Translations under genes and position numbers: made by a program
Source: Gnetum montanum
Lineage: Eukaryota; Streptophyta; Gnetopsida; Gnetales; Gnetaceae
Length of the DNA stretch: 64,000 bases
Assembly (NCBI GenBank): GCA_015680685.1
Contig: MNCI01025300.1
Span: 79,107-143,106 of the forward strand
Direction of reading: 5' to 3'
Shown: positions 34,103-46,036 of the stretch, piece by piece
Layout: every line of letters begins with the position of its first letter
Numbering within the stretch: the stretch's first letter is position 1
Notes under the pieces: generated by a model
The model's database searches: none
Told to the model about the DNA's origin: nothing
Seen by the model: the letters and a program-made list of their open reading frames with translations, nothing else

Positions 34103-35335
34103 TGTAAACCTTTTGGTTTTGGTATGTCAAAACATTAAGAAAAATGAAAGACAAGTTTGTTTTCATGTTTGTGATTATTGTGCTTTCAAGACAAGATTAA
34201 GAAAGAGCAAAGGACTCAAGGACTCACAAGAAGATTCAAGATCACAAGAACCTAAGGGAGCATGGATGAATATAAGGAATTCAAGAAAAATGTGTCTATT
34301 TTTGTTGAGGATGATTACAAGATGTTTTGACATGTTTCAAAGTGTTTCTGGCTCATTTTGATGAGTCTGGAAGGTTATAAGATCTATGGGCACTTATTTG
34401 GAGGTATCCAAAGGCTCTTAGCATCAAAATGAATAGTTTCATTTCTGGTCCCTATAGAAGAAATGTCTTTCCCATACCAAAGGAATATTTCTAGTAGGTA
34501 GCACAGCCAAAGACATCTCTGTGAAATAACAAGACATCTTTCTCAGGAAAAGACATCTTTCATGAGGCAAAGACATCTTTACATGATTAAGGCCAATACC
34601 AGAAAGACATCTTTTAGGAAACAAAGATATCTTCCTACTATTGAAGGTAAATTTAGAGAGATGTCTCAGGCATGAGAAAAATGTCTCCCATAACCATTAT
34701 TAATTGTTAGCTAGCCTTTGCACAAGTTTTGTAATGGATTTAGAAACATGGTATCTATAAGAAGACTTTATGTGCATTTGGAAATGTGCAAGCCTTGTTG
34801 TATTCATTATACAATCATTTGTAATCATTGAATTCTCTATTTCTCCTCATTGTATTATCATTTAGGCTTTGTAAAATGTACTGTACCTAATTGTACAAGG
34901 ATCATAAAACTGAGTTGCAATTATCCATTATAATTCTTGTTCTTATTATCCTATGGGATTGATGTGCTTGTGCTTGTCGGGATCCTATAGGATTGAGTTG
35001 TTGGTGCTATGGTACAATACTCCCATGTAATGCTCAAGATTATAAAGGTTGTGGAATCCTTGAAACCACATTTTCAAACTTGATGAGACCTTGTAGGATT
35101 GCGTGATTGCTATTTTAGTACAACACTTTGGAGTAGAGCTTGATGAATGTATACAGTGTGGATCCTTCAACCACATTTTGAGAGCAAAAGGTTCCAGAGG
35201 TGTGCTTGTAAACTACCCTCTAAGTGTGGACTACCCAAGTTGGGGAACCACATTAAAATTGGTGTGTGCTTTGTGTTAAATAATTTTTATTTGGGGAACT
35301 TATTCATTTGCCCCTTCTATGCTCAATGATCCACA
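34103..35335 (+). repeat. 3' LTR of C
   Basis: It runs from TGTAAACCTTTTGG to CAATGATCCACA and pairs with 29456-30730. At matching places it shows GACATC where the other LTR shows GATGTC (34552-34557 against 29904-29909). Confidence 0.8.
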
Positions 35336-36040
35336 AGTGATGCACAAACTCAAAAATAGCCACATCCACCCTATAAAAAGCCAAAATAGGCACTTCATTC
35401 TAGTTTGAATTTTGGTATAGGTAATAGCACTTTTAACATTTTAACAATTAAGAAAGTCCATAGTAGCCTTGTAACAATTTCTGGTAGTAGAAACTAGTAC
35501 TACACTAGGCACAGAGACTTCCACATAGCTACCATTGCACTAAAAGTGAAATACAATTTTTGTGATCACATTGCAAACCATGATAAAAACCAATAAAAAG
35601 TTGCTATATGAAGAAATTAAATCATGGAGTTGCTATAGAACACATCCTACCTTCTCCAATAGACTTCAAGCTAATGCAACCAACATTGTGTGCTCTTGGC
35701 AAAAAATCTATACTTTGTGAACCTTATTCTTTATTTCTTATTTAAATAAATTTATTATTTATGTTGTATAAGTTTTTGTTTACATTTTCATTTCTATGCT
35801 TGTTTTCATTTTAGATCTACAACTTCATTTTCATTTTCATTTTTGTTTTCATTTTAAAATTCCTTTTCATTGCTATTTGACATTTCCATTTACACTTTGA
35901 TAAGTCCATGGTGATCAACAAGACCTTCCAAGGAACCTTGAATCCCATTATAGAGGCCCTTGGGATTCAAGGTTAAAACTATTCCAGCACTTGAATTTTT
36001 TTGGTTTCTATTCTAGCAACTGACATTTTTAGTAGCAACA
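35336..36040 (+). repeat. 3' LTR of element I, second half
   Basis: It continues the LTR cut at 29455. TAGCCACATCCACC corresponds to TAGCCACATATTTA in H (46605). Later landmarks (GTGATCAACAAGACC, then AAACTATTCCAGCACTTG) align with H at 47060-47160. It ends AGTAGCAACA at 36040. Confidence 0.65.
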
Positions 36041-37434
36041 GTTAGCTTATTCATTAGAAAATGGATAGCACTATGATCCATGTACATAGATATTTTTTAT
36101 CCTAGCATGTAGTACCTAAATTTTTCCAAGTACAACACTACCTTGAGCTCTTGCTCAGTGATGGTATAATTTAGTTATGCATCAACAATTCTTTTTCTAG
36201 CACAATGGATATAGTATAAATGTTTCTCATCATCTAATTATTTAAGAACTACTTCCAATGTGTATATGGATGCATCTATCATGATCTAAAAGGGTCTGAA
36301 CTAGTCTATAGCTCATAGAATAGGAGTCTATATGAGCTTTTGCTTTAATTATTAGAATGCATGCTAATATTTCTTAGTCCAATCAAATAACACATCCTTC
36401 TTTGTTAGGTCTACTAGCAATTTAATGATTTTTAAGAAGTTTTCAATGTATTTTCAATAGAAACCAGTGTGGCCAAGGAATGACCTCATGCCTTTCACTA
36501 TTTCAAGTTTTCTAATGATTCCTTTGATGATCTATATGTTTTCTAGATCCACCTTTTTTCCTTTCTCTAAAATCTGGTGCATAAAGACTATGCCTTCTTG
36601 AACCATTAGATGGATCTCTTACCAATTAAGCCTTAAGTTTGTCTCCACACAACATTTCAACACTTCCCTGATACTATTCAGGACCCACTAAAAAGTGCTA
36701 TCATAAGTGAAGAAGTTATCCATAAATACTTCTACACTGTTACTAATTTTCTATTGGAAAATTACAAGCACCAAGCATTGAAAAGTAGTAGGGGTATTGA
36801 ATAGGCCCAAGAGCATATTGTTGTATGAAAAATTCCAATAGGAACTTATGAAATTAGTTTTTTCTTGGTCCTTTTATGCAATCTATATTTAGTTATAGCC
36901 ATTATAACCATCCAAAAAAATGTAGTAACTATGTCTTATGATAATATCTATTACTTGTTTCACAAATGGTAATGGAAAATGATCTTTGAGGATTGTCATG
37001 TTCAACAACCTATAGCCAATGTAGAAACTCCATTTACCATCTTTCTTGGCTACAATGACAAGTGTTCTAACCCACTCACTATCCACAGTAGGATAACTAA
37101 ATCCTGCCTTAAGAAGTTGTTTAGTTTCATCTTTTGCAACTTGCCTTAGCTTAGCATTCAACATTCAGTATGTCTACTATTTGGATTTCATGGAGAAGCT
37201 TGTGTAGATTTGATGTTCAAATATCCTTAGATCTATTTCTATCAGGTCATGATATTACCAAGAAATGATTGTTGGCAATTTATTAAACACTTTTTCTTTT
37301 GTTCTTAAGCAATATGGACATTGATGATTACCAACTTCCTATTATCAAGATAAGCATATTTTAGATTACTCAATAAGGCCTTTAGTTCCAAAGGCTCATA
37401 CTTGAAAAATTATAGGATCTCCAACTCTTTCCAA
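36041..37434 (-). pseudogene. RT and RNase H of element G (Athila-like)
   Basis: The best frame (36889-37164) reads KDETKQLLKAGFSYPTVDSE, then WVRTLVIVAKKDGKWSF, then RLLNMTILKDHFPLPFVKQV and FLDGYNGYN. These are RT fingers and palm motifs close to Athila (SEWVSPVQVVPKKGG and DHFPLPFIDQ types). Leftward, past several stops, RNase H motifs appear: YTITEQELKVVLY, LEKFRYYML and YMDHSAIHFLMNK (about 36050-36180). It ends abruptly at 36041 where the LTR of element I begins, and at the other side where D begins. Confidence 0.75.
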
Positions 37435-38562
37435 TATTAACCTTTTGGAATGCCAAAACATTAAGTAAAATGGAGAAAAAATAACATTTCTTATGGATGA
37501 TGTGTCTATAGCTCATGAACAAGAACTCTACATCATAAGGACTCAAGGAAATGAAATCTGCAATAGATTGTCAAAATGAAGACTTCATAGGAAAGAAGAG
37601 TGCATTGATACATATGGATGAAAACAAAGCTACAAACCAAATGAAGATGATCCAAGGATTGAAAAGAAGCAAAATCATTGAGAGAAAGCCTCAAGAACCA
37701 AAGTTATATAGTTGACTAGACATCTCCAAGAAATAGTAGACATCTCAGCTGAGAAGAATGGATTCATAGGAAGACATCTTCAAAAAAATAGGATATTTCC
37801 AAATTGAAAAGAGCACATATTCCTAGAGACATTCCATTCTTTAAGGAGATGTCTCTCTAAAATTGAGGTTGAACTTAGGTAGATGTCCCAACCTTGAAGG
37901 AGATGTAAACATTAGTTGTTGGGTAGTCATTGCATAAATTCTAAGATGTTTTCAAAGATACTAAAGCTATAAGAAAACATCAATTTCTTGAAAATTAAGC
38001 AAGAACTATCAACATCAAAGCTATCATTATCTATTCTATACTATTGTACTTGTGTTATTAATTTTTTCATTATTTACTTGATTGTAGTACCATGCTTTAA
38101 AGTAAAAGGACCTGTATTTTGAACTACATTCATTCCTTGTTTCTCTTTCTATTTCTTTGTTTCCCTATGTGGTTGATATGATTCTTATGAGAAGGAATTG
38201 ACATTGAGCTTGCTGAGATCATATAGGATTAAGTGCAACACCAACACACTTTGCAGTGGAGCTTAATTTTTGAATAGGTTGTGAGATCCTCTAAATCACA
38301 CTTTGAGCTTTTTAGGACCTTGTAGGATTGGAAGATTTCATAATGATAAAAATATCTGTAGCAAGCTTAAATCTCTTAAAGGTTGTGATGTCCTCAAAAT
38401 TACATTTTGATAAAAACAAATTCTAGAGGTGTGCAAGCAATCTACCCTCCTAGTGTGGAGTACCCAAGTTATGGAACCATGTAACTTTTTGTGTGTTTTG
38501 TGTGATAGGTTTGATTTCAATTAGAGAATTTATTCAACCCCCTTCTAAGCTATAAATCCTCA
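37435..38562 (+). repeat. 5' LTR of D
   Basis: It runs from TATTAACCTTTTGGAATGCC (mutated TG) to AAATCCTCA. It holds several AGACATCTC/AGATGTCTC motifs (37725-37900). It pairs with 40566-41697. Confidence 0.8.
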
Positions 38563-38564
38563 AG

Positions 38565-38576
38565 TAGTATCAAAGC
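38565..38576 (+). other. Primer-binding site of D (initiator Met tRNA type)
   Basis: TAGTATCAAAGC differs from TGGTATCAGAGC at two positions and lies 2 nt after the LTR end. Confidence 0.7.
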
Positions 38577-38617
38577 TTGGTACTCTTGCATTCAACATCA
38601 ACTTTCAAGAGTGAACT

Positions 38618-39960
38618 ATGGAGGGGATATCCTACACAAAGCCACCAATGTTCGAATGGTTTGATTTTTCCTATTAGAAGGAAACAATGCAAGGAATCTT
38701 CGAGTCTATGGAATTTAAGGTTTGGAAGTCCATCCTTGAAGGTTATCCACCACCTATCAATAGTGCAACAAAGGTCCTCAAACCATGGAGCAATTGGACA
38801 TCAAAAGAAAGAGATAAGTTTATGTATGATTCCAAAGAGAAATAATGTTTATATTATGCATTAAATAAGTCTATATTCAAAAGGATGGTTGTAGAACTAC
38901 TAAGAAAATCTAGAAAACTTTAGAAGCTACCTATGAAGGCACATCCATAGTCAAATAATCTAAACTTTTGGTCTTACAAAGTGAGTATGACAAACTCAAA
39001 ATAAGACAAGGTAAAAAGATAAAATACTATTTCTCTAGGGCTAATGATCTACTTGTAGTAATTAGGGGTACATGAAAGGACTTTCCTCAAAGTGATGTAA
39101 TAATAAATATGATTAGAACTCTACAACCTGAGTTTAGACCTAAGGTTATAACTATGGAAGAAACTAGGGATTTTTAATATTTGAAAAAGTACAGAGCACT
39201 CTTATTACTTATGAAATGAACCTCATAAGAGAAGGGGCAATAAAATAAAATCCCATTTCCTTAAATTTATCATCCAATGAAAATGAACCTATTGAGCAAG
39301 ATGTGAGTAGTGAAGAAAAAATAGCTCATCTTTCAAGAAGAGTTCAATGACTTCTTGAATGAAATGAAAAACGTCTCAATTAATTAGGCCCTTCCCATCC
39401 AATTCTAAAAGTAAGGAGAAAGGTAAAAATTTTTCAAATTCTAATTTTGATGCATTTTCAATAAAATTTTGGATATGTGGAGGAAGAGGTCATGTGGCCT
39501 CCAAATATCCTAACAATTGTAGGTTGCAATGAAAAGAGAGGAATGATGGGAATATAAAAAGACCAACTTCTATAGTAGTGAGGATGATGGCATGCAAAGA
39601 GGAAGTGGATAACTATAAAAAATATTCTTAACTTGTTTACATGACTTTTAAAAATTAAAATCCAGTCCAAATTTGTGATGAATCAAGAGGTAAGTATGAT
39701 GAAAGGTATAGTGAATCAACAAAAGAAATTCTTATCCTACATTATCTACTTAAGAAGGTAAAGAAAAATATGAATAGAAAATTTTCTAAAATTCATACAT
39801 TATCTTCCAAATTAAAAGACAAAATCTAAGAAATAAAGGCTAAGATTCAATTACTAAAAACTTTAGATGAAGAGAAATGTAGGGATTCTCAAGAAGGATA
39901 GTACTTAACAGTACTGCACACTATGAATATATATTCTTAGAGTACTTATGTCCTCTACTA
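38618..39960 (+). pseudogene. Gag of D
   Basis: It starts MEGISYTKPPMFEW. The capsid part KVWKSILEGYPPPINSATKV and YALNKSIFKRMVVEL matches the UBN2/DUF4219-type Gag of Copia elements. A zinc knuckle, FWICGGRGHVASKYPN (about 39466-39513, last Cys replaced by Tyr), follows. Then comes a Lys-rich coiled-coil segment (KKVKKNMNRKFSKIHTLSSK). Stops and frameshifts are scattered through it. Confidence 0.75.
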
Positions 39961-40551
39961 CTAATATGAACTATAGAAGTACTTATAATTCATTATGAAA
40001 GATTATTATGATGTTCTAAAAATGAATGATTAATATACCTCAAGATTCATGTGATTCATATGCATATCCTAGAAATTGCTTTATCTCTTAACCTAAAGAC
40101 TGATCTATAATTTTCTTTATCCTAGAAATTGCTTTATCTCTTAACCTAAATATTTATTTATAATTTTCTTATGTGTTAGGTACTAAATGAATGAAAATGT
40201 TGCATTCTTTTGGTCTATTTTATTGCTCAACTCCACTCCTTTTTGATAATGTTTAAAAAGGGGAAGAATTTGGTATTATTTTTGATATTATTGTTAATTA
40301 TTTATTGTGGTCATACTAAGAATCAGATATGTAGATCAAAATAATTATGCTATTATGAAAATCATTTGTAAGTATGTGACTATGATGTGATATGACTATG
40401 AAATGATTGAATAACTGTGGTTTATGGAATATAGTGCACTATTGGGATCTAGTAAATATATTTAAAAAAATATCATGAGTAAGATTGCAATTAAATGTCT
40501 TAATAATTTTTGGAGACTACTAATCCATTTTCTTAATTTTTGGACATCATT
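39961..40551 (+). other. Non-coding interior of D
   Basis: AT-rich sequence between gag and the polypurine tract, with the 53-bp duplication at 40065-40170. No pol motif is seen. Confidence 0.6.
40065..40170. repeat. 53-bp tandem duplication in D
   Basis: TATCCTAGAAATTGCTTTAT begins copies at 40065 and 40118. The first 33 bases of the two copies are identical, and the rest differs slightly. Confidence 0.85.
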
Positions 40552-40565
40552 AAAAAGGGAGAGAT
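40552..40565 (+). other. Polypurine tract of D
   Basis: AAAAAGGGAGAGAT directly precedes the 3' LTR. Confidence 0.75.
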
Positions 40566-41697
40566 TTTTGGCCTTTCGGTATGCTAAAACCTTAAGGAAA
40601 ATGGAGAACAAAGAACATTTGTTATGGATGATGTGTCTATAGGTCATGAATAAGAACGCTACATCATAATGACTCAAGGAAATGAAATCTACAAAAGATT
40701 GTCAAAATGGAGACTTCATAGGCAAGATGAGAACATGAATACATATGGATGAAAATGAAGCTATAAATCAAATGAAGATGCTCCAAGGATTGGAAATAAG
40801 CAAAATCGACAAGAGAAACTCTTAGGAATAGTAGCTAAATAGTTTAGGAGACATCTCCAAGAAATAGTAGATGTCTCAACCAAGACAAATGAATTCACAA
40901 GAAGATTCTTCGAAAACCAAGATATGTCCCCATTTGAAAGAAGACATCTCCTAAGAGACATCCCATTATCTAAGGAGCTATCTATTCAGAATGAAGACTA
41001 AAACTAGGTAGACATTCTAACTTCAAAGGAGATCTCTACACTACCTATTGGGTAGCCATTGCATGAATTCCAAGACATTTTTAAAAACTATGAAGTTATA
41101 CGAAGACATTAAATTCTTGGGAATTGAGCTACACTTATCAATATCAAAGCTATCATTATCTATTATATGCTATTTTACTTGTATTCTTAATTGTCTCATA
41201 ATTTTCTTATTGTAGTACTATCCTTCAAAGTACAAGGAACTACAATTTAAGTTACATTCATTCCTTGTTTTTCTTTCTATTTCTTTGTTGTGTTACTTGG
41301 TTGATGTGCTTCTTGTGAGAAGGCATCAACATTGAGATTTTCAAGATCCTATGGGATTAAGTGGTTTTGTATGGAAAAAACACTCTATAGCAAGGCTCAA
41401 TTTTTGTATAGGTTGTGGGATCCTCTAAATCATACTTTAAGATTGTTGGGACCTTGTAGGTTGGAAGCTTTCATAGTGACAAAACTCTCTATAGTAGAGC
41501 TCAAATCTTGTAAAGGTCGTGGTGTTCTCAAAACCACATTTTGAAAAAACCAATGTTTGGAGGTGTGCAAGGATTCTACCCTCTGAGTGTGGAGTACTCA
41601 AGTTGGGGAACCACATAACTTTTGGTGTGTTTTGTGTGACAGGTTTAATTTCAATTAGGGAACTTATTCAACCCCCCTTCTAAGTTCTCAATCCTCA
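40566..41697 (+). repeat. 3' LTR of D
   Basis: It runs from TTTTGGCCTTTCGGTATGC to TCAATCCTCA and pairs with 37435-38562. Confidence 0.8.
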
Positions 41698-43314
41698 CCC
41701 AATCCATCTCAATTTGTGCATAGAAGAGTTGTCTACTAATCTGCTCTATCTCATCCATGTATTCAATATGCATAGAAGAGTTGTCTACTAATCTGCTCTA
41801 TCTCATCCATGTATTCAATGTAAGTACTTGTAAGGCTTTCTTTTTGTTCAATCCATGTTTTTAAATCTTTTTCATCATTTTTTGTTAATCACTAGGTAGG
41901 ATCCTATTTTGTGGCTACTACATAGAGGTACTTTTAAATAGTAGATGCCTCAACATACTTTTTGCATGCTTGGATGAATGTACTTTGGATGGCCTATATT
42001 TTCTACACATAATGACACCTTATGTCACTGTATGTGATGCATGGAACTTGCTTCTTCTCTACTTTGCCAAATTTATTTTTCTTGTAAATTTCCAAATAAA
42101 GGTATCAAATCCCATCTTGGCATCAATTGTTTTGAATCAAGACCTTCCCATTATAATAGAAAAGTATCCCTTGCAGATATCCGATGTCAACATGGATTGA
42201 TGGTCATGATATCCTCCACTAATCCCAAGGGAATAGTGATGGACTGATCTGCAAGCTCCAATCTAATATTACATTTTTTTAACAAAGGATGGTTCTAGGT
42301 CATATACATTTCCTATGAGATTAGATTTACTCTACAACCTTAATCTGGTAGAGCCTTGCACTAATCATTCCCAGTTGTCTATAAGTAGATAAGATGACTC
42401 CCCAAATTAAATCATTTCCTAGGAAGGTGGACATCCTTGATCTAATTGGTAACTACATGGATGAACATGACAGTATGCACACTGGAGGATACCTAGTTTC
42501 AAGAAGGCTTAATGGTGATTCTAGAAGTGGTGGATGTAGGGTTAGTAGTCATAGGTTTCTATGAGAGTTTTGGTCAACTCTTGGTTCTAAATAAAGTCCT
42601 CTTTTAAGGTTTAGGCTTAGAACCACTTGAATGGCTATCCAATTGTATGTTAATATCCCTTTTGCATTTCTTTGCTATGGCTATGATGGAGTCTTACCTT
42701 GTGTGGATGGAGTAGCTGGTAGGGAAGTGATATTTAATGATGTAGATTATGGTGATGGATAGTGAGAAGGATACGTAGAGGATAATCAAGTTGCAAAGTA
42801 TGGGTTCAATGATATTCTAGAGGGCAGTAGTGATAATTGAAAACGTTATTCCTTGTAGAGCTACAAGGAGATACAGGTTGTTAGACATAGTATCCATAGG
42901 AATTTAGCTATCGATAAGGGTACTATTGTCTAGGTGGTGGCACCTCCCATGACTATGGATTCTATCATTACTGATATTACTAAGGAGGTTAAGGTGATGC
43001 TCCACTTGGATAGTACTATGTTTGGTGAAACTATTTTCTTAGATTGCCTTGAGAATAAGGTAATTGCTTGGATGACTAACTTTTATAAATTTTGGATTCA
43101 AGTAGATGCAACAACATTGGACAACATCCCTTGGGATGTTTGTACTAATAGGTATCATATCCATCATCATCAATTTTAGAATCTACAACCTTTTCTATGA
43201 TTTTAGGTTTACCTTTTTACTATAGACACCCATTATTTGTATCTTTTCTTCTCCTTATATCTCTTTGACTACTTCCCTATTCTACCTTCTCCTCTACTAT
43301 TTTCAAAGAAATTT
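41698..43314 (-). pseudogene. Protease and gag-protease linker of element G
   Basis: It is collinear with the E protease region (52470-52930). Plus-strand blocks GATATCCTCCACTAATC, AAGGGAATAGTGATGGACTG, AGAGCCTTGCAC and CTAGGAAGGTGGACATCC recur in E as GATGTCCTCCACTAATC, AGGGGATAGTGATGGACTGG, AGAGCTTTACATG and TGGGAAGGTGGCCCACC. The E copy reads as an aspartic protease. No frame stays open for long here. Confidence 0.65.
41718..41820. repeat. 52-bp tandem duplication in G
   Basis: GCATAGAAGAGTTGTCTACT starts at 41718 and again at 41770. The two copies are identical over about 50 bases, in sequence that is otherwise strongly decayed. Confidence 0.9.
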
Positions 43315-44571
43315 TATAATTCCTAAAAAATTCAATTGTTGGAAAACTAAAAATTCGAGGCAAGAAAGTTTTAACCTTATATTCCAAAAACCTTTGAGAA
43401 AGAGAATCCAAGGTGCCCTAGATGGTCTTGTCAATCATCCAAGAACTTAGAAAGTTTTAATAGGGGTAAATAAATTTTAAAGATAATGCAGATCTAGTCT
43501 AAGAATAAATGCACAAAATAAAATCTTGATAACTTGCATAACAAATGAACTATAAAATTTATTACAATAATAAATTATTGAAAATAAAGAGTTTGAAATG
43601 TGTAAAAATGGTGTGCCTCAATGCACAAGGAGTTACACAAATAGAACTTGAAAGCTATTGAAACTAGCAAGTTGTGTTCTATGATCAGCCTCATGATCTA
43701 GGTACTTCCTAGCTCAAATTGCCAAAACTCCTTGTTGGTTCTTAGCTAGGATTTGCAGTGTTGGTCACTAGGGTGTAAATGAAGGTGTTTGACAATTTGG
43801 AATTTTGGAACTATGTTGGGAGTATTAAATTCCTAGTTAGTTTCCAAATTACTTCAAAATTCTTACAAAATGTAGATTTTTAGGTGCTGAAGGTTGCAAA
43901 AGGTTCTAAAAATTGATAAAATGAAAGAACCTCTTCAATGTGTTTGAAATTTGCATTTATAGACCACATTGTTGCTAATTTTGGTGTTTCAAATTCTTTC
44001 CATGAAAAGTGATAGACTAATTTAATTTGCAAGTGTGCCAAGCCATTATTTTCAATGTACTTTTCCATTTATGATAAATTTTGATGCACCTAGGCCACCA
44101 AAACTATGTTGAATAACATAAATAGTAAACAAAATTTTCCAAATACACTAGCTTCACCAAACTACTTTGGCCATCATGGAACTACACTAGAACCATGGAA
44201 GCAACACTAAAATTATTAGAGTAATGTTGGGCTTGTGAAGAAACAAAAAACCCCAACCATTCCAACATTGACCTTGTGGCATCCACAATGGGTTTGTGTA
44301 GACTATGTTGGCCACTACTAGGAAAATGAAAATAAAACACTTCCAATGTTGGGTGTAGGTGATTCTAGTGTACTTGTGGCTATAACCAACATAAAACCCA
44401 CGAAAATACCAATTTTGGAAACTCCCAAGGCCTTTTTAGCCTTCCCAAGCCAAAATATAGATACGACATCACTTTCCCACCTGAGAAGTGAGGCTATGAC
44501 AACTTATGAGGCATTTTTTAGACTAAAAACTTCAAGTATGTGAGATTACAGCTCATGGCCTACAAACCTCA
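43315..44571 (-). mobile_element. Element K: Tat-type solo LTR
   Basis: The reverse strand starts at 44571, near GAGGTTTGTAGGCCATGAGC, and matches the H and I LTRs throughout: TCTATATTTTGGCTTGGGAA, then AAGGCCTTGGGA, and at the far end GATTGACAAGACC and GGTTAAAACT. It interrupts G between gag and protease, with no own interior, so I call it solo. The target duplication is not clear (AATTT and CTTTT). A faint primer-site-like AGTAGAGGAGAAGG follows on the minus strand. Confidence 0.6.
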
Positions 44572-46036
44572 CTTTTTACAATTAAATTCTAGCCTCAAGT
44601 TTAAGGGTGAACTTTACAATGCCAAAAGAGTTAAACATGAATTTTCTTTGTGGTGTTTACAATTTGAAGCTTCTCATCTAAGATTCTCATATCTTATCCA
44701 TCTTAGCCAATATTTCAAAGAAACAATTTTGCATCATCAAGGTCTTTCTTTATACTACTTCATCTATTAGTTCTTTCTCCTCTACGTCACAAAAACATAC
44801 CTCCCTTTTATGAATGGAGTAGTCTCTATTTTATTCTTTTGCACTCTTCCATTCTCTCAATTCCTCTTCTTCCTTGGCCACCTATTCTATTAATCTTTGG
44901 ATCTAATGGGCTCTCATCTTATAAAGTCTTCCTTGGTCATAAATTTCATGAGTTTTCCTTGTTCTATTTTGGAACCCATCTATGATGTGGCAAAGTTATT
45001 CCCATTAATAGAATCTATGTCTTGGGCACCGATGTAAAAGAGAGTAGTACCTACTCAAGGCCACATCTAAGGACTTATGATTTTCTTGCTTCTATCCTTG
45101 GACCTATTTCCTCAAATTGAATTCTTTGGATTATGTTTGGTATTTTTCATTAAATAACTCCAACATGGTATTTCATCTACAAACTGGATTTTGGCTCCAA
45201 CAATGAATATCAACTTTCTTCTTTTTTAATGAGTGTTCTTGGGAAACAATTGAGCTTCTACTAGTCATTTTCAATATTTTATAGGGCACAAGCATCTTAG
45301 AAAGCTTGCATATGGTATTATGGATCTACATTATATCCTCTTTCAAATTTGGGGATATTTTTCATATCTAATCACTTGGTCTAACTATCATTTAGATGCT
45401 TAGTGGGGATTCTAACTACTTTTGAAACATTCAGCATGTTTCTAGTGGCCAACTATGGTTCATCATTGTTTTTACATCTATGGTGGATCCTATCATGGTT
45501 ATGCCTCCTATGGTGGGTTGTACTATGCCTCCTTTCCTGGTGATGATCTTCTTCCTCTAAGTGTCATCTACAATCCTAGCTACTATCATCATGGTGGTAT
45601 CTTCTATCATCTCCAACTCAATCCTGATCTCTTCTACCTCTTTCATAACTGTAACTACTTCTATCATAGTTTATTAATGATGAGGAGGAGGATGAATATG
45701 AAGGACTAGGAGAATAGTTTTTGCAAGTCCTTCATCTTTTGTTCTTATCCTAACCCTTCTATTTCTCATTTTTTTTCTCCTTATCATTCTTCTTGTCCTT
45801 AGATGAATGAATAGGAGTCTATCTTTTGAGATTCCTTGGCCTTTAGACCCTACCTTCACATCACTAATGTTTTCCAATGTTGACTGCAATTATTAGTGAA
45901 GGGTTTCCTTCTTAGAAAAAATGGAGGGAAATCTATATAGTGAGATTGGTAGAAAAGAAATCCTTATTGAAACATCACTAAGAAAATTCACATTGAAACC
46001 TTCAATAGTAAACCCAAGGTAAGATCTTATTATAAA
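44572..46036 (-). pseudogene. Gag of element G
   Basis: On the minus strand a Ser/Arg/Asp/His-rich segment (SYERGRRDQD, then DDRRYHHDD; about 45540-45700) corresponds to the E Gag segment HHDRGRDHRREGRKHRHGD (54800-54850). The capsid-like region lies near 44990-45300. Its N-terminus and the 5' LTR of G are missing because H is inserted at 46037. No open frame of useful length remains. Confidence 0.55.

Larger units (their letters stand above)
29456..35335 (+). mobile_element. Element C: non-autonomous Copia-type retrotransposon, gag only
   Basis: It has LTRs at 29456-30730 and 34103-35335, a Met-tRNA-like primer site, a gag with two zinc knuckles and a GGGAGAT-type polypurine tract. No protease, integrase or RT is visible in the 3.4-kb interior. 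The flanking five bases (AATGG and AGTGA) do not match well, so the target duplication has decayed. The insertion splits the 3' LTR of element I. Confidence 0.8.
7540..36040 (+). mobile_element. Element I: old Tat-like element, interrupted by B and C
   Basis: The pieces are pol part 1 (7540-9968), pol part 2 (26586-27600), 3' untranslated region (27601-28769) and 3' LTR (28770-29455 plus 35336-36040). Removing B makes the integrase reading frame continuous, and removing C makes the LTR collinear with the LTR of H. Gag, protease and the 5' LTR are not visible. The 5' side is replaced by J and unassigned sequence. The element lies inside G, whose RNase H sequence begins at 36041. Confidence 0.75.
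37435..41697 (+). mobile_element. Element D: non-autonomous Copia-type retrotransposon, gag only
   Basis: The LTRs are 37435-38562 and 40566-41697, about 1.13 kb each. Flanking bases TCCAA (37430-37434) and CCCAA (41698-41702) agree at four of five positions, a nearly intact target duplication. The 2.0-kb interior has a primer site, a gag and a polypurine tract, with no pol. It is inserted in G between protease and RT. It is related to C but distinct. Confidence 0.85.
36041..46036 (-). mobile_element. Element G: old Athila-like element, both ends missing
   Basis: Read right to left: gag (46036-44572), solo LTR K (inserted), protease region (43314-41698), D (inserted), then RT and RNase H (37434-36041). 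The left side stops where element I is inserted. The right side stops where H is inserted, within the N-terminal part of gag judged by comparison with E. It is the outermost layer of the right half of the window. Confidence 0.7.

Noticed and set aside
29451-35340. Exact target duplication for C
   Set aside because: AATGG and AGTGA share only three of five bases, so I do not claim it. The boundaries rest on LTR pairing.
43315-44571. K as the 5' LTR of a minus-strand element
   Set aside because: The sequence to its left is the protease region of G, not Tat leader or gag. The primer-site-like bases there are too weak.
45455-45709. Tyr/His/Gly-rich plus-strand frame
   Set aside because: It is the reverse-strand shadow of the Arg/Asp/Ser-rich gag segment of G, which aligns with E.
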